A stretch of DNA of 64,000 bases from Pseudobdellovibrionaceae bacterium (GTDB lineage: Bacteria; Bdellovibrionota; Bdellovibrionia; Bdellovibrionales; Bdellovibrionaceae): NCBI GenBank assembly GCA_013359135.1, contig JABWCN010000022.1, positions 1 to 64,000 on the forward strand. The letters are read 5' to 3'. The notes beneath the pieces were generated by a model. That model did no database searches, had not been told where the DNA came from, and saw nothing but the letters and a program-made list of their open reading frames with translations. The translations under genes were made by a program, and so were the position numbers. Each line of letters opens with the position of its first letter. Position 1 is the stretch's first letter. Positions 18,126 through 27,493 of this stretch are shown one piece after another.

Positions 18126-20397
18126 TTTTATTCCTGAAATAAGAAAGGTAATTTTCAAAATAAAAATCAAAGTGGTGAATTTTAATTTCTTGAATTGATG
18201 AAGTATATGAAGGTAATTGAGGTAGCTTTCTTGTTAAAAAATTATCATGATAGATTTTCTCTATAAAATTAAGGAGATCTTCAGCGCTAATATTTGCAGG
18301 AAAAAGCCATGTCCATGAACGACCTTGTAAGCGTTCTGGGAAAGCTCCGAGTTCAGGAGCTGCGATGGGGCGTCCTTCCGCAAGAGCAGAAGAAAGAGTA
18401 AAGCTATAAGTTTCTGGGCAACGAGATAGAAATAAAATTAAATGAGGGTCATAAGATTTTATAAGTTGAGGAAGTTCTTGGTTTTTATATTTACCACTTG
18501 TTGTGAAAATTTTAGATGAAAAGGATTTCCAAGGGCCATGAATATCCCCAATTAAATGAAAATGTAGTGGGGATTTTTTGTGTTTTAATATGGTCAATAG
18601 GTCTTTGAGGATATTTAACCCCTTATGCTGAATGAGGGAGCCTAGTATTGCGATTCTGAAATAGTCTTCTTTAGTTGAGGGAGTGTTGATTTTTACTTCT
18701 GGCGAGTTAATATTTAAATTGGTTAAAGAATTATCGTGGTAAACCATTGTGAAGTTAGCTTTTGGAAAGTATTTTTGATATCTTGCTAGGGTGTCAACTG
18801 ATGGGCAAAAAATAGTTTGAGCATTTTGGAAAAACCAAGAGTAAGAGTCTCTCCATAATGAGATGTCTTTGGCTCCGTGGGGGTATGACTTAGCTATACA
18901 TTGATTACATGAAGAAGGGTTAGGTTCTTCGCAATAGTTATCACCTTGAGTAAGGGTAAAGTAAGGACAAATGTAAAAATAATCGTGTGTAGTCATTACA
19001 AATGGAAGATTTAATTTCTGAATTAGTTGTTTAGCATTAAATTGAAGTCCCAATTGATGGTGAATGTGAATACCTGAGGGGCTAATTGAGCTTAGCAAAC
19101 TAGTGATGAAGTCTATATCGGTGGTTGGGAATTTAAGATCAAAACCCAGTACTTCATCAATAAATTTAACTCGAGATACTTGTACGCCATAGTCTGTGAT
19201 TTCTGTTGAAATCAAAAGGCTGAGAGCTTGTGATTTTAGATTTTGAACTAAATTTGAAACGTGTTGCTCGGTACCTCCACCCAGAGAATGCAAAATAGAA
19301 ATGATTTTAGGGCGTCGGTCATTCTTTAAAATATTAAGTATTGCTGCTATTCGAAAAGGAGCCGCAGGGTCTTGAATTGAAAAATCTTTTACTTCATTTT
19401 GATATTCAGGATAGCGTTTGGCAATGATTTCTAGCGCTTTTTGTTTACGTGGATTGCTAGTTTCTTGAAAACTAACTTCTCCCTCATGAAAGACAAAAGT
19501 GTCACAAGCAAGCAAATTACGCCATTTTTTGAGGTAAGCCCGCTGGCAAAAATCATTCTCTTCACCATAGCCTTTTCCAAAAGTTTCCACATCAAATAAC
19601 CCAACATCATCAAGACAACCACGTTGAATGTATAAACAAAAACCAACTCCTGATGGTATGGTAACGGAACGTCCATAATTTGCCTGTGTAAAATACTGAT
19701 CTATGGAAGAAACACTTAAGTTAAAAGGAATTTGTTTACAGCCTGAAAAATCAGGAAAACTACAAATAGTTGCATTATTAGAAAAAGGGGTTACCGTGCC
19801 GATTCTTTTTTGAGAATAGCAGTGAGTTTTTAATTTATCTAGCCATTCTCCTGCAACTTGGGTGTCACTATTAAGTAAAACCACATCATTAGAGTCAGAT
19901 AAGCTCATGCCTTTATTAACCGTTGCTGTAAAGCCAAGATTGGTTGAATTTTCTAGTAATAAAATTTCTGAGTGTTTTACAGTGAGTTCACGTAAGTAGT
20001 TGGTCAATTCTATTTCAGGACTACAATCATTAATTAAAATTAAACGGTATAAAGTTTTAAAATGGGAGTTGAGGACGCTTTCAATACAATTTTTAGTTTG
20101 CTGTAATCCTCTATAAATAGGGATAATAATATCAACTTGAATCTTTTCTGCAGAAACTCTATCCGCTCTAGTGGTTTTACTTGGCAGATAAAGTGGGAGT
20201 TCGTCTACAGTCATAGTGATTTTATTATTTTTTTCCCAACTTTTAAAAGCTCTTGTTGATTTAAAAAGAAATGGTATTGTCTCAAATAATTTTTTCTTTG
20301 TTTTGTTTTTCAGCTCTTGTGAGACGGGAAGATGGTGGTATATGACTCCTAGAACAGAGTTAAAAAACTTTTTAAAAAGTGAAATAAAAAAAACCAT
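18115..20397 (-). CDS. Two-domain glycosyltransferase (GT2 + GT4-like)
   Basis: A 760-residue protein joining two catalytic modules. Residues about 80-340 form a GT2 domain: VDIIIPIYRG, NDCSP, NLGFTATVNKG and the metal-site region LLNSDTQVAGEW. Residues about 365-750 form a GT-B domain with SILHSLGGGTEQHV, a central Cys cluster (CPYF, CEEP, CNQCIAK), ILGSLIQHKGLNIL and the donor-site block CPETYSFTLSSALAEGRPIAAPE. Such fused enzymes often build O-antigen repeats processively. It lies between the wzt-like gene and the GT-C gene, about 100 bases from wzt. The export-operon context supports a polymerising or capping role. Confidence 0.85.
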   Translation of the reverse strand: MVFFISLFKKFFNSVLGVIYHHLPVSQELKNKTKKKLFETIPFLFKSTRAFKSWEKNNKITMTVDELPLYLPSKTTRADRVSAEKIQVDIIIPIYRGLQQTKNCIESVLNSHFKTLYRLILINDCSPEIELTNYLRELTVKHSEILLLENSTNLGFTATVNKGMSLSDSNDVVLLNSDTQVAGEWLDKLKTHCYSQKRIGTVTPFSNNATICSFPDFSGCKQIPFNLSVSSIDQYFTQANYGRSVTIPSGVGFCLYIQRGCLDDVGLFDVETFGKGYGEENDFCQRAYLKKWRNLLACDTFVFHEGEVSFQETSNPRKQKALEIIAKRYPEYQNEVKDFSIQDPAAPFRIAAILNILKNDRRPKIISILHSLGGGTEQHVSNLVQNLKSQALSLLISTEITDYGVQVSRVKFIDEVLGFDLKFPTTDIDFITSLLSSISPSGIHIHHQLGLQFNAKQLIQKLNLPFVMTTHDYFYICPYFTLTQGDNYCEEPNPSSCNQCIAKSYPHGAKDISLWRDSYSWFFQNAQTIFCPSVDTLARYQKYFPKANFTMVYHDNSLTNLNINSPEVKINTPSTKEDYFRIAILGSLIQHKGLNILKDLLTILKHKKSPLHFHLIGDIHGPWKSFSSKIFTTSGKYKNQELPQLIKSYDPHLILFLSRCPETYSFTLSSALAEGRPIAAPELGAFPERLQGRSWTWLFPANISAEDLLNFIEKIYHDNFLTRKLPQLPSYTSSIQEIKIHHFDFYFENYLSYFRNKNEK

Positions 20398-20498
20398 TTT
20401 TATTCTTTCTAAGGCCTACTTGCTACCTCTATCTATGTTTCCTAGCTTAACTTGTGAGTTTAATCTTTGCTAGAGGGGATATCTAGTCTGAGTATCGT

Positions 20499-21230
20499 TC
20501 ATAGATTTAAATATTTATCTACGGCCTGATTAGGATCACCGTCAAAAACTAACTCTCCCTTGTCAATAACTACAGCTCTAGTTGCAAACTCTCTGACAAG
20601 TTGAAGATCATGGCTAACTATAACCACGCCTTTAGCTCGTTTAACTAAGGATTCCATGCGTGATCTTGCTTTTTTTATAAATCCAGCATCTCCAGCTGAA
20701 ATCATTTCATCTAAAAGGAGAATTTCTGGTTCTACAGAGGTCGCAATAGTAAAAGCCAGACGAACAGACATTCCAGAGGAATAGTATTTAACAGGAACAT
20801 CTATAAAATTTTCAAGTTCTGAAAAATCGATAATCTCTTTTTCTTTGGCCTTTAACTGTTCACGAGAGAAGCCTAGCATGTAGCCATTGAGGTAGATATT
20901 TTCCCTTCCAGAAAATTCAGGATTGAAGCCAGCTGCAATTTCGATAAGAGGTTGGATACTACCATTAACTTCTACAGAACCCTTGGTTGGTTTTAGAATT
21001 CCAGAAATTACTTTCAATAAAGTACTTTTCCCTGCCCCATTTTTACCGATAATGGCAAATTGTTCCCCTTCATGAACGGAGAAATTCAAATTTTTTAAAG
21101 CCCAAAAAGTTTCTTCACTTTGTTCAACGTATTTTCTTTTATGAAAAAGATTAATCATCTTTTCCTTAAGGGAGTGAGATCTTTCATGATGGATAGTATA
21201 TGCTAAAGAGACGTTATTGATATTTATCAT
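20499..21230 (-). CDS. wzt: O-antigen ABC exporter ATP-binding subunit (Wzt/KpsT-like)
   Basis: A 243-residue ABC ATPase. It shows Walker A GKNGAGKST, the Q-loop-region segment GSIQPLIEIAAGFNPEFSGREN typical of polysaccharide exporters, signature YSSGMSVRLAF, Walker B ILLLDEM and the His switch VIVSHD. It lacks the extra C-terminal glycan-binding domain of some Wzt proteins, so export may be less tied to chain-end recognition. It overlaps the permease gene by four bases. The pair should move lipid-linked polysaccharide across the inner membrane. Confidence 0.9.
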   Translation of the reverse strand: MININNVSLAYTIHHERSHSLKEKMINLFHKRKYVEQSEETFWALKNLNFSVHEGEQFAIIGKNGAGKSTLLKVISGILKPTKGSVEVNGSIQPLIEIAAGFNPEFSGRENIYLNGYMLGFSREQLKAKEKEIIDFSELENFIDVPVKYYSSGMSVRLAFTIATSVEPEILLLDEMISAGDAGFIKKARSRMESLVKRAKGVVIVSHDLQLVREFATRAVVIDKGELVFDGDPNQAVDKYLNL

Positions 21231-22027
21231 AGTTTAAAAATTATTTTATTATCGAAAAGTTTAAGAACAATTAGTCCAATGACGAAGGAAAGTAAAGAAA
21301 GTCCAATAACAATTCCAAGATCTGATAAAGGTGGCAGTTGACCTAAAAATATGGGTGAACGAAAAGTTTCAACAAAGTAATAAAAAGGATTTAGTCTGAC
21401 TAACTTCTGATAGTTTTCAGGAAGCGCTTCCACTGCATAAAGGATAGGTGTTGCAAAAAAACTTGCCTGCATGACTAGAGGTAGAATGTGATTAATATCT
21501 CTAAAGTAGACGCAGGTAACGCCAAGGATGCAAGCTAGACCAAATACAAAAAGAATAGCAAACAGGACAACAAAGGGCAGTATCAGCCAAGAAAGGCTAA
21601 GTTCATATTGGTTGAAGATCAATCCCAACAAGAGTAAGGTGCCAACGCTGAACATAAAGTTAATGGTTTCCATGAGCACGAGGTTTACAACAAAGAGTGA
21701 TTTGGGAAGGTATATTTTTTTAATATATCCTTCGTTATGAATAAAAACATAGGGACCGTTATTGATCACGGCAGCCATAAGATTGTAAAAAGCAGCTCCA
21801 GAGAATAAATAAGCAAAATAATTAGGCATACTGTTTTTTGCTAAAAGAGAAAAAACAAGACCCATAATTAAGTAGTTTAAAGCTGGGCCTAACATGGACC
21901 AAAAAATGCCAATGACTGATCGTTTATATCGCATTTTCAGGTTAGAACTTACAAAACTGTAGGTCACCCAGCGAAATTTATAAAGAACTAAGAACTCTTT
22001 TTTCACCGTTTGTGCAAAACTATACAA
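21227..22027 (-). CDS. wzm: O-antigen ABC exporter permease (Wzm/ABC-2 type)
   Basis: A 266-residue ABC-2 permease with six hydrophobic segments. The N-terminal amphipathic region LKMRYKRSVIGIFWSMLGP is diagnostic of Wzm/KpsM-type exporters, and the C-terminal motif RLNPFYYFVETFRSPI is also characteristic. It is first in the export operon, and an AAGGGTG ribosome site lies upstream. Its upstream 188-base gap is divergent with the SNF2-helicase gene. Confidence 0.9.
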   Translation of the reverse strand: MYSFAQTVKKEFLVLYKFRWVTYSFVSSNLKMRYKRSVIGIFWSMLGPALNYLIMGLVFSLLAKNSMPNYFAYLFSGAAFYNLMAAVINNGPYVFIHNEGYIKKIYLPKSLFVVNLVLMETINFMFSVGTLLLLGLIFNQYELSLSWLILPFVVLFAILFVFGLACILGVTCVYFRDINHILPLVMQASFFATPILYAVEALPENYQKLVRLNPFYYFVETFRSPIFLGQLPPLSDLGIVIGLSLLSFVIGLIVLKLFDNKIIFKL

Positions 22028-22251
22028 GCAACACCCTTAAAATTTAGCTATCGTTTTAGCCGTTATACTAGCAGTTATATTTCAAGAAAATAGCACCATA
22101 TTCTCCAATGAGCTATACTTTTTTTAAAAGAGAGGTGCCGGATTCTAACGCATGTTCATGTTAAGCTCAACTTAAATTTTTTGAAGCTAGAAAAAGTCCA
22201 ATTTCTATTTAGGCTTTGATTTTTAGGGGGTTTTTATATAATTCAATAAGG

Positions 22252-25200
22252 ATGAAGATTTCAGAATTGGTTGTTAAAGAGTTTGATCCTAATGTTAGAT
22301 CTAAAGGTTACAGTTTTTATATCCGTAAGCAGTTTAAGTTAACTGAGATTAATGCGAATGATGTAACTTCTGAAGTCTACGGTGTTCATAAGTACAATGT
22401 AAACCTGAAGCTTGATTCTACCCAAAAGGTAATTAAGTTTGAGTGCACCTGCAATCATTTTAAGCAGGGTTTCAACTGTCCTCACATTTGGGCCAGCCTT
22501 TTAGCCGTTGAAAAAAATGCTAAAGCAGAGGATTTTTCATCTAAAGCCTTTTTTTTCTACGATGAGAAAATGAAAGAGGAATCGCAAATTAAAGAATCTG
22601 CAGCTATTCAAGCTAAAGATATAAAGAATTCACAAGAACCCTATTGGAAACGTTCTTTGGATAAAGCTAAGGATACGTTTCAGAGCAAAAAGGTGATTTC
22701 TGAGTTTAGAGCCCCTCAGAATGAGTTTTTAAAGAAGGGTTTTTATATTTTAGATATTCCCTCTAGTCTTAGTTATCGGCAATTGGTCCTGCACTTTCGC
22801 ATTCAAGAACGTAAATACAATGGTGAGTTTGGCTTACTCAAGAAGTCAGATCTTAATCAGGAAAAAATTCCATTTTTCGAAAGTCACGATGAACAAGAAA
22901 TTTTATGGGATTTGATCGGCAGGGTAGAGAAAAATTATTTTTCCAAGTCTCAATCAGCGTCTTTCAATGAGTTTTTGATTAATCCTGACCAAAGTGAGAG
23001 TATTATTGGTAGAATTGCAGAGATCAACCAACTCTATCGTTTGAAAAAAAGTAAAACTGGTATGTATATTGACTTTCAACAAGGGGATGTTGCCACTTAT
23101 CCATTGATCAATGAAACTTGGTACCTAGATTTACATTTATTTGAATTCGATAAGGAAGATTACAAATTAACAGCTAGTTTAAAGAACGATCGAAATGAGA
23201 TCAAAGATATCAAAGAGGTCATTGGTTATCTTGATAAGTATATCTTTTTTGAAGATAGCATGGCCTATTTTGACTCCCAAAAATATGGGATGTGGTATGA
23301 GGCTTTGAATTTAAAGCCGATGATAATCTCTAAAGACGAAGCTTATGATTTTTTAAATACTTATTGGTTAAATTATACAAACACTCCGAATATTTATTTG
23401 CCGCCGGAGTTAAAATTTGAAGAGATCAGTCATATTTTTCCAAAATGTAAGGTCATTTTGCATGTCACGGAAGAGTCCACGTCACAAATTGCCGAAGTTC
23501 AATTTCTTTATGAGAACTATCAAGTTGATGGTAACTATCAAGAGTACATTTTGGATTTAAATAAAAAAATCCGTATTAAACGTCATCATGACAAAGAGAT
23601 TCATTTTTTAAATGAATTCTTTAATATCAGCCCAAATAAAAAATCTGGTTTTAGATCAGAATTTCGCTTTTTTAATTCTCAACTCACCGAGGTAATAGAA
23701 AAAATTAATGCCCATGATTGGGAAATTTTCTTGAATAAGAGTCAATTGAAAAAAGCCAAAGATTTGCAAATCAAAGTCAGCCATCAAGTGGACTGGTTAG
23801 ATTTAAAAGTAGATTTAAAAATTGGAGAAACTTCTGTTGAGTGGACGCAGATTTTGACAGCATTAAAGAATAACTCCAATTTAGTGCAATTAAGTGATGG
23901 AACTAAAGGCTATCTGACGCAGGAAATTATTAACAAAATTAAGCCCTATTTTGAGGTGGGTGCACTTCAAGGTGATGGGATTCGATTAAATAGAATCCAG
24001 ACTTTATTTTTAAAATCTTATATTGAACAAGATTTTGTGATTCCATCTGATAATAAATTGGAGCAAATTTTAAAAGATTTGTCAGAACTAAAACCGGTTA
24101 AATTAAGCAATCAATTCAAGGGTGAGCTTAGAGATTATCAAAAAAAGGGAGTCTCTTGGTTAACAACACTGAGTGAAAACTCCTTGGGTGGTATCCTTGC
24201 TGATGATATGGGTCTAGGAAAAACTATTCAAATGTTAGCTGTTCTTTCGCAACCGTTTAAAAAAGTGGCGTCTTTGGAAAAAAAGATCTCTGACAAAAAG
24301 ATAGTTGTTAAAGAGGATGATGTAGAAATTGAACAAAAAGTGGAGAAGACTAAAGTTTTGAATTTAGTTGTAGCTCCTAAAAGTTTGGTGTTTAACTGGA
24401 AAAATGAGATCGAAAAGTTTGCTCCTAATTTGAAGGTATTTACTTATTTTGGACCAGATCGTAAAGACGAACTTAAAAATATAAAAAAGTATGATGTGAT
24501 GTTAACGACCTATCATACACTGAGAAATGATATTGATGTTCTGAAAGATTTAAACTTTTATCATTTTATCCTTGATGAAGCTCAAAATATAAAAAATCCG
24601 AAATCACAAGTTACAGTAAGTACTAAGTTAGTTCAGGCAACAAAACGCTTTGCTCTTACGGGAACACCTATTGAAAACTCTATTGGAGATTTAATTTCGA
24701 TTTTATCAGTTGTGACACCTGGGCTTATTACGGAAAGTTTGGGCCAAAAGTTTATGAGATTAAGTGAAAATGAAGACTTGAGAAGAGTGTCTAAAGCTCT
24801 AGCTCCATTTATCTTAAGGAGAACTAAGGATCAAGTTCTTAAAGATTTACCTCAGAAAACAGAACAAATTTTGTACTGTGAGTTGAGTGATGAGGAAAGA
24901 GTAAAGTATGATGAAGTTAGAAATTTCTATTGGCAGAAACTCAATCCCCGGATTAAAGACGGTGGGGTCAATCATTCTAAGATTGAAATTCTTGGTGCTT
25001 TACTACGTTTAAGACAAATTTGTTGTCATGTAGGACTCGTAGAAAAAAATAAAGACGTAGCGTCTTCTGCTAAGTTAGATTTATTGATAGAACAGCTTCA
25101 AACTATTATAAAAGAAGGTCATAAAGCACTTGTATTTTCTAGCTTCACTTCTTTGTTAAAATTGTTAACTCAGCAGTTACATCAAAAAGGAATTTCTTTT

Positions 25201-25572
25201 GAATACCTTGATGGGCAAACAAAAGACAGAGAGGAGCGTGTTAATAATTTTCAGACTAATGCAGATGTTCCTTTGTTTCTTTTGAGTTTAAAGGCTGGAG
25301 GAGTGGGATTGAATTTAACCGCTGCTGACTATGTTTTTATTATCGATCCATGGTGGAATCCTGCCGCAGAATCTCAGGCTATTGATCGTTGTTATCGTAT
25401 TGGTCAAACCAAAAAAGTTTTTGCTTATAAATTGATTGCTAAAAACACAGTAGAAGAAAAAATTCTTAAACTTCAAGAACGTAAAAAGAATCTGGCTAAC
25501 CAAATTATTAGTTCTGATGCCAGTATTTTGAAGGAATTAAGTGTTGATGATTTAGCAGATCTTTTTAGCTAG
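22252..25572 (+). CDS. SNF2-family DEAD/DEAH helicase with N-terminal SWIM zinc finger
   Basis: About 1106 residues. A SWIM zinc finger near the N-terminus is visible as CTCNHF plus NCPH (CxCx..CxH pattern). A long unassigned middle follows, then a full SNF2 ATPase: DDMGLGKT (motif I), DEAQ (motif II) and LTGTPIENS (motif III). The C-terminal helicase half has FSSFTSLLKLL, LKAGGVGLNLTAADYV and DRCYRIGQTKKV. Bacterial members of this RapA-like class remodel protein-nucleic acid complexes or help transcription recycling, but no specific role can be given here. The ATG at 22252 is preferred over a TTG at 22216 because the sequence MKISELVVKEF starts the conserved region. Confidence 0.85.
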   Translation: MKISELVVKEFDPNVRSKGYSFYIRKQFKLTEINANDVTSEVYGVHKYNVNLKLDSTQKVIKFECTCNHFKQGFNCPHIWASLLAVEKNAKAEDFSSKAFFFYDEKMKEESQIKESAAIQAKDIKNSQEPYWKRSLDKAKDTFQSKKVISEFRAPQNEFLKKGFYILDIPSSLSYRQLVLHFRIQERKYNGEFGLLKKSDLNQEKIPFFESHDEQEILWDLIGRVEKNYFSKSQSASFNEFLINPDQSESIIGRIAEINQLYRLKKSKTGMYIDFQQGDVATYPLINETWYLDLHLFEFDKEDYKLTASLKNDRNEIKDIKEVIGYLDKYIFFEDSMAYFDSQKYGMWYEALNLKPMIISKDEAYDFLNTYWLNYTNTPNIYLPPELKFEEISHIFPKCKVILHVTEESTSQIAEVQFLYENYQVDGNYQEYILDLNKKIRIKRHHDKEIHFLNEFFNISPNKKSGFRSEFRFFNSQLTEVIEKINAHDWEIFLNKSQLKKAKDLQIKVSHQVDWLDLKVDLKIGETSVEWTQILTALKNNSNLVQLSDGTKGYLTQEIINKIKPYFEVGALQGDGIRLNRIQTLFLKSYIEQDFVIPSDNKLEQILKDLSELKPVKLSNQFKGELRDYQKKGVSWLTTLSENSLGGILADDMGLGKTIQMLAVLSQPFKKVASLEKKISDKKIVVKEDDVEIEQKVEKTKVLNLVVAPKSLVFNWKNEIEKFAPNLKVFTYFGPDRKDELKNIKKYDVMLTTYHTLRNDIDVLKDLNFYHFILDEAQNIKNPKSQVTVSTKLVQATKRFALTGTPIENSIGDLISILSVVTPGLITESLGQKFMRLSENEDLRRVSKALAPFILRRTKDQVLKDLPQKTEQILYCELSDEERVKYDEVRNFYWQKLNPRIKDGGVNHSKIEILGALLRLRQICCHVGLVEKNKDVASSAKLDLLIEQLQTIIKEGHKALVFSSFTSLLKLLTQQLHQKGISFEYLDGQTKDREERVNNFQTNADVPLFLLSLKAGGVGLNLTAADYVFIIDPWWNPAAESQAIDRCYRIGQTKKVFAYKLIAKNTVEEKILKLQERKKNLANQIISSDASILKELSVDDLADLFS

Positions 25573-25595
25573 ATAATTAATTGTTGTTTATGGTT

Positions 25596-25634
25596 ACTAC
25601 CACCAGACAGGTTTAGTCGGATTTTGGTGGTAGT
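25596..25634. terminator. Bidirectional hairpin between two convergent genes
   Basis: A perfect 10-bp inverted repeat ACTACCACCA / TGGTGGTAGT spans a 19-base loop, between the stops at 25572 (plus) and 25649 (minus). It is placed to end both transcripts, although the flanking T-runs are short. Confidence 0.6.
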
Positions 25635-25648
25635 CCTAAAATTTGTGA

Positions 25649-26707
25649 TTAGTTTTCGGGGAAAAAAGATTTGTCCTCTAAGTCTTTTTCATAGATAGCT
25701 TCCATTTTCTGAATAACTTCATTTCTTTCGTTAGTGCATGTCAGATTTTTTGGACTCATCTTTAGACGACAAAAAGAAATTGGGTTGAGTAAATCTAAAT
25801 TTCCAGAATAAAATTCAAACTGAGATTTCCCCTGAATGTAAATTTTTTTACTGTCTTTATTATGATTTTTGAAGCCATGTTCTGTAAAAAAATCACTTTT
25901 TTTAATTTCTATAAAAGGTAAAAATAAATTTTTTTCTTCCTTTATTTGAGCAGAAAGTGATTCACAATTTTCAGTCAGTTTTCTCCAGATGAGCGTTTCA
26001 GGAATTAAGAAATTAGGGATGCCCTCTTTAGTTTTTACTTGAGTATAGTCATAACCATCTTCTTGTTCAAAAGGCTCACATTTTAAGCGATAGTTGATTT
26101 CTTTGTAATCACCTTCTAGGGACAGTTTAAGGCGGGCATGTTTTTTAAAACTAGATCCATCATTCCAGTGTTGGATCTTAACTTTTCTTTCATTATCAAC
26201 AGGAATTTGCCAGGGTAGTAATTGCGAGGAAAAATGTTCGTCACGTCCCCAGTAATTAAAACTAAGAGGAAGGGCTTCTCTGTAGGGAACTGCAAAACGA
26301 AAACTTACTTCTTCTCCATAGCCAGCGGAAATTCGGTATTGATCAGGATAGTCAATAAGAATATGACTATTTTGAAGAACTTGAAAAGTATCATTGTAAA
26401 AATTTTGTTTTAACAATGACATTCCAGGCTCTGTGAAGACGTCAGTTCTGTCATTATCAACGTCTTTAGCCCAGAGATTCATTTTTACCCACTTTCCATT
26501 ACGGACACATCTTTTAAGTCCTTGATAATGGGTCGGGCGATGACAAAGTTTTAAAGGTACTGGTTTTAAAGCTATAGATTGTAAGGTTCCTGAGGTTTGG
26601 GAAATGGTTTCTTGGGTAAGGTTTTGGTTAGTTTTCTTTTTTTGAATTTTTAAGCAGCCTGAAGTTAGTAGAAAGACTGCAGCTAGGATGATGGTTAAAT
26701 TTTTCAA
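25649..26707 (-). CDS. Predicted lipoprotein of unknown function
   Basis: A 352-residue protein with a lipobox (MKNLTIILAAVFLLTSGC, Cys18) followed by a Lys/Gln/Thr-rich linker. I recognise no domain. Several Cys recur in the mature part (CHRPTHYQGLKRC, LKCEPFEQ, FCRLKMSPKNLTC), suggesting disulfides in the periplasm or at the cell surface. It is monocistronic: convergent with the SNF2 gene and divergent from gmhA. Confidence 0.65.
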   Translation of the reverse strand: MKNLTIILAAVFLLTSGCLKIQKKKTNQNLTQETISQTSGTLQSIALKPVPLKLCHRPTHYQGLKRCVRNGKWVKMNLWAKDVDNDRTDVFTEPGMSLLKQNFYNDTFQVLQNSHILIDYPDQYRISAGYGEEVSFRFAVPYREALPLSFNYWGRDEHFSSQLLPWQIPVDNERKVKIQHWNDGSSFKKHARLKLSLEGDYKEINYRLKCEPFEQEDGYDYTQVKTKEGIPNFLIPETLIWRKLTENCESLSAQIKEEKNLFLPFIEIKKSDFFTEHGFKNHNKDSKKIYIQGKSQFEFYSGNLDLLNPISFCRLKMSPKNLTCTNERNEVIQKMEAIYEKDLEDKSFFPEN

Positions 26708-26825
26708 GTAAAAGCTCCTTTTTAGTATTAAAAATTAAGAACTAAAACTGATTGCAAATGACGAAGCAGCGAGAATGGGTTTTAAAGAGAGATTGAGTTC
26801 CTAAAGGGACGGATAATTCCAAAGC

Positions 26826-26854
26826 TTGGAAACTTAATAAAAAAGGTGTATAGT
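26826..26854 (+). promoter_or_regulatory. Promoter of gmhA with an overlapping inverted repeat
   Basis: TTGGAA (26826-26831) and TATAGT (26849-26854) are exactly 17 bases apart and upstream of the GAGG ribosome site at 26871. The -35 box forms the right arm of TTCCAA-AGC-TTGGAA (26817-26831), a perfect 6-bp inverted repeat that could be an operator. Confidence 0.5.
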
Positions 26855-26879
26855 TCAAAGTGTAAAGTAAGAGGTGTTT

Positions 26880-27488
26880 ATGAAATCATTTATCGATCAG
26901 GCTTTTCAAAAATCTTATGACAATATTCACTTGTTAACTCAGTCAGAAGAGCTAAAGCAAAGTCTTGTGAGGGCTACCGAGTCAATCATTGTAAGTTATC
27001 AAAATGGGGGACAGTTATTGGCGGCTGGTAATGGAGGGTCTGCCTCTGATGCTCAGCATTTGATTGCTGAGCTAGTTGTTAAGTTAGGTCCTGATAGAAG
27101 CCCTATCAGAGGCATAGCCCTGTCAACTGACACTTCTATTCTCACCGCTGTTGGAAATGATTATGGCTATGATTATATTTTTAGTCGTCAGATTTTTGCT
27201 CATATGCGAGCGCAAGATGTGTTTTTGGGAATTACAACTTCAGGTAATTCACCTAATATTATTCAAGCTTTAAAAGCAGTTAAAAACATTGGTGGAAAAT
27301 CTATTCTTCTTTCTGGTAAAGATGGAGGTAAGTGTAAAGATCTTGCCGACATTTGTATTTTAGCTCCAGGGGATGTGACTAATAGAATCCAAGAGTGCCA
27401 TATTATTATTTATCACACTCTTTGTTTTTTAATAGAAAAAGGTCTTGCGGAAAAAGGGATCATTAAATTTTCAGATAAGAAAATTTAA
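26880..27488 (+). CDS. gmhA: Phosphoheptose isomerase (SIS domain, GmhA-like)
   Basis: A 202-residue SIS-domain protein with GNGGSASDAQHLIAELV and LGITTSGNSPNIIQALK, the sugar-phosphate binding loops of sedoheptulose-7-phosphate isomerase. The family makes D-glycero-D-manno-heptose 7-phosphate for the LPS inner core. ATG at 26880 follows GAGG at 26871. A small chance remains that it is a DiaA-like SIS protein, but its neighbours (manC, O-antigen ligase) favour a role in LPS synthesis. It is convergent with manC, with only five bases between stops. Confidence 0.82.
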   Translation: MKSFIDQAFQKSYDNIHLLTQSEELKQSLVRATESIIVSYQNGGQLLAAGNGGSASDAQHLIAELVVKLGPDRSPIRGIALSTDTSILTAVGNDYGYDYIFSRQIFAHMRAQDVFLGITTSGNSPNIIQALKAVKNIGGKSILLSGKDGGKCKDLADICILAPGDVTNRIQECHIIIYHTLCFLIEKGLAEKGIIKFSDKKI

Positions 27489-27493
27489 TGGAA

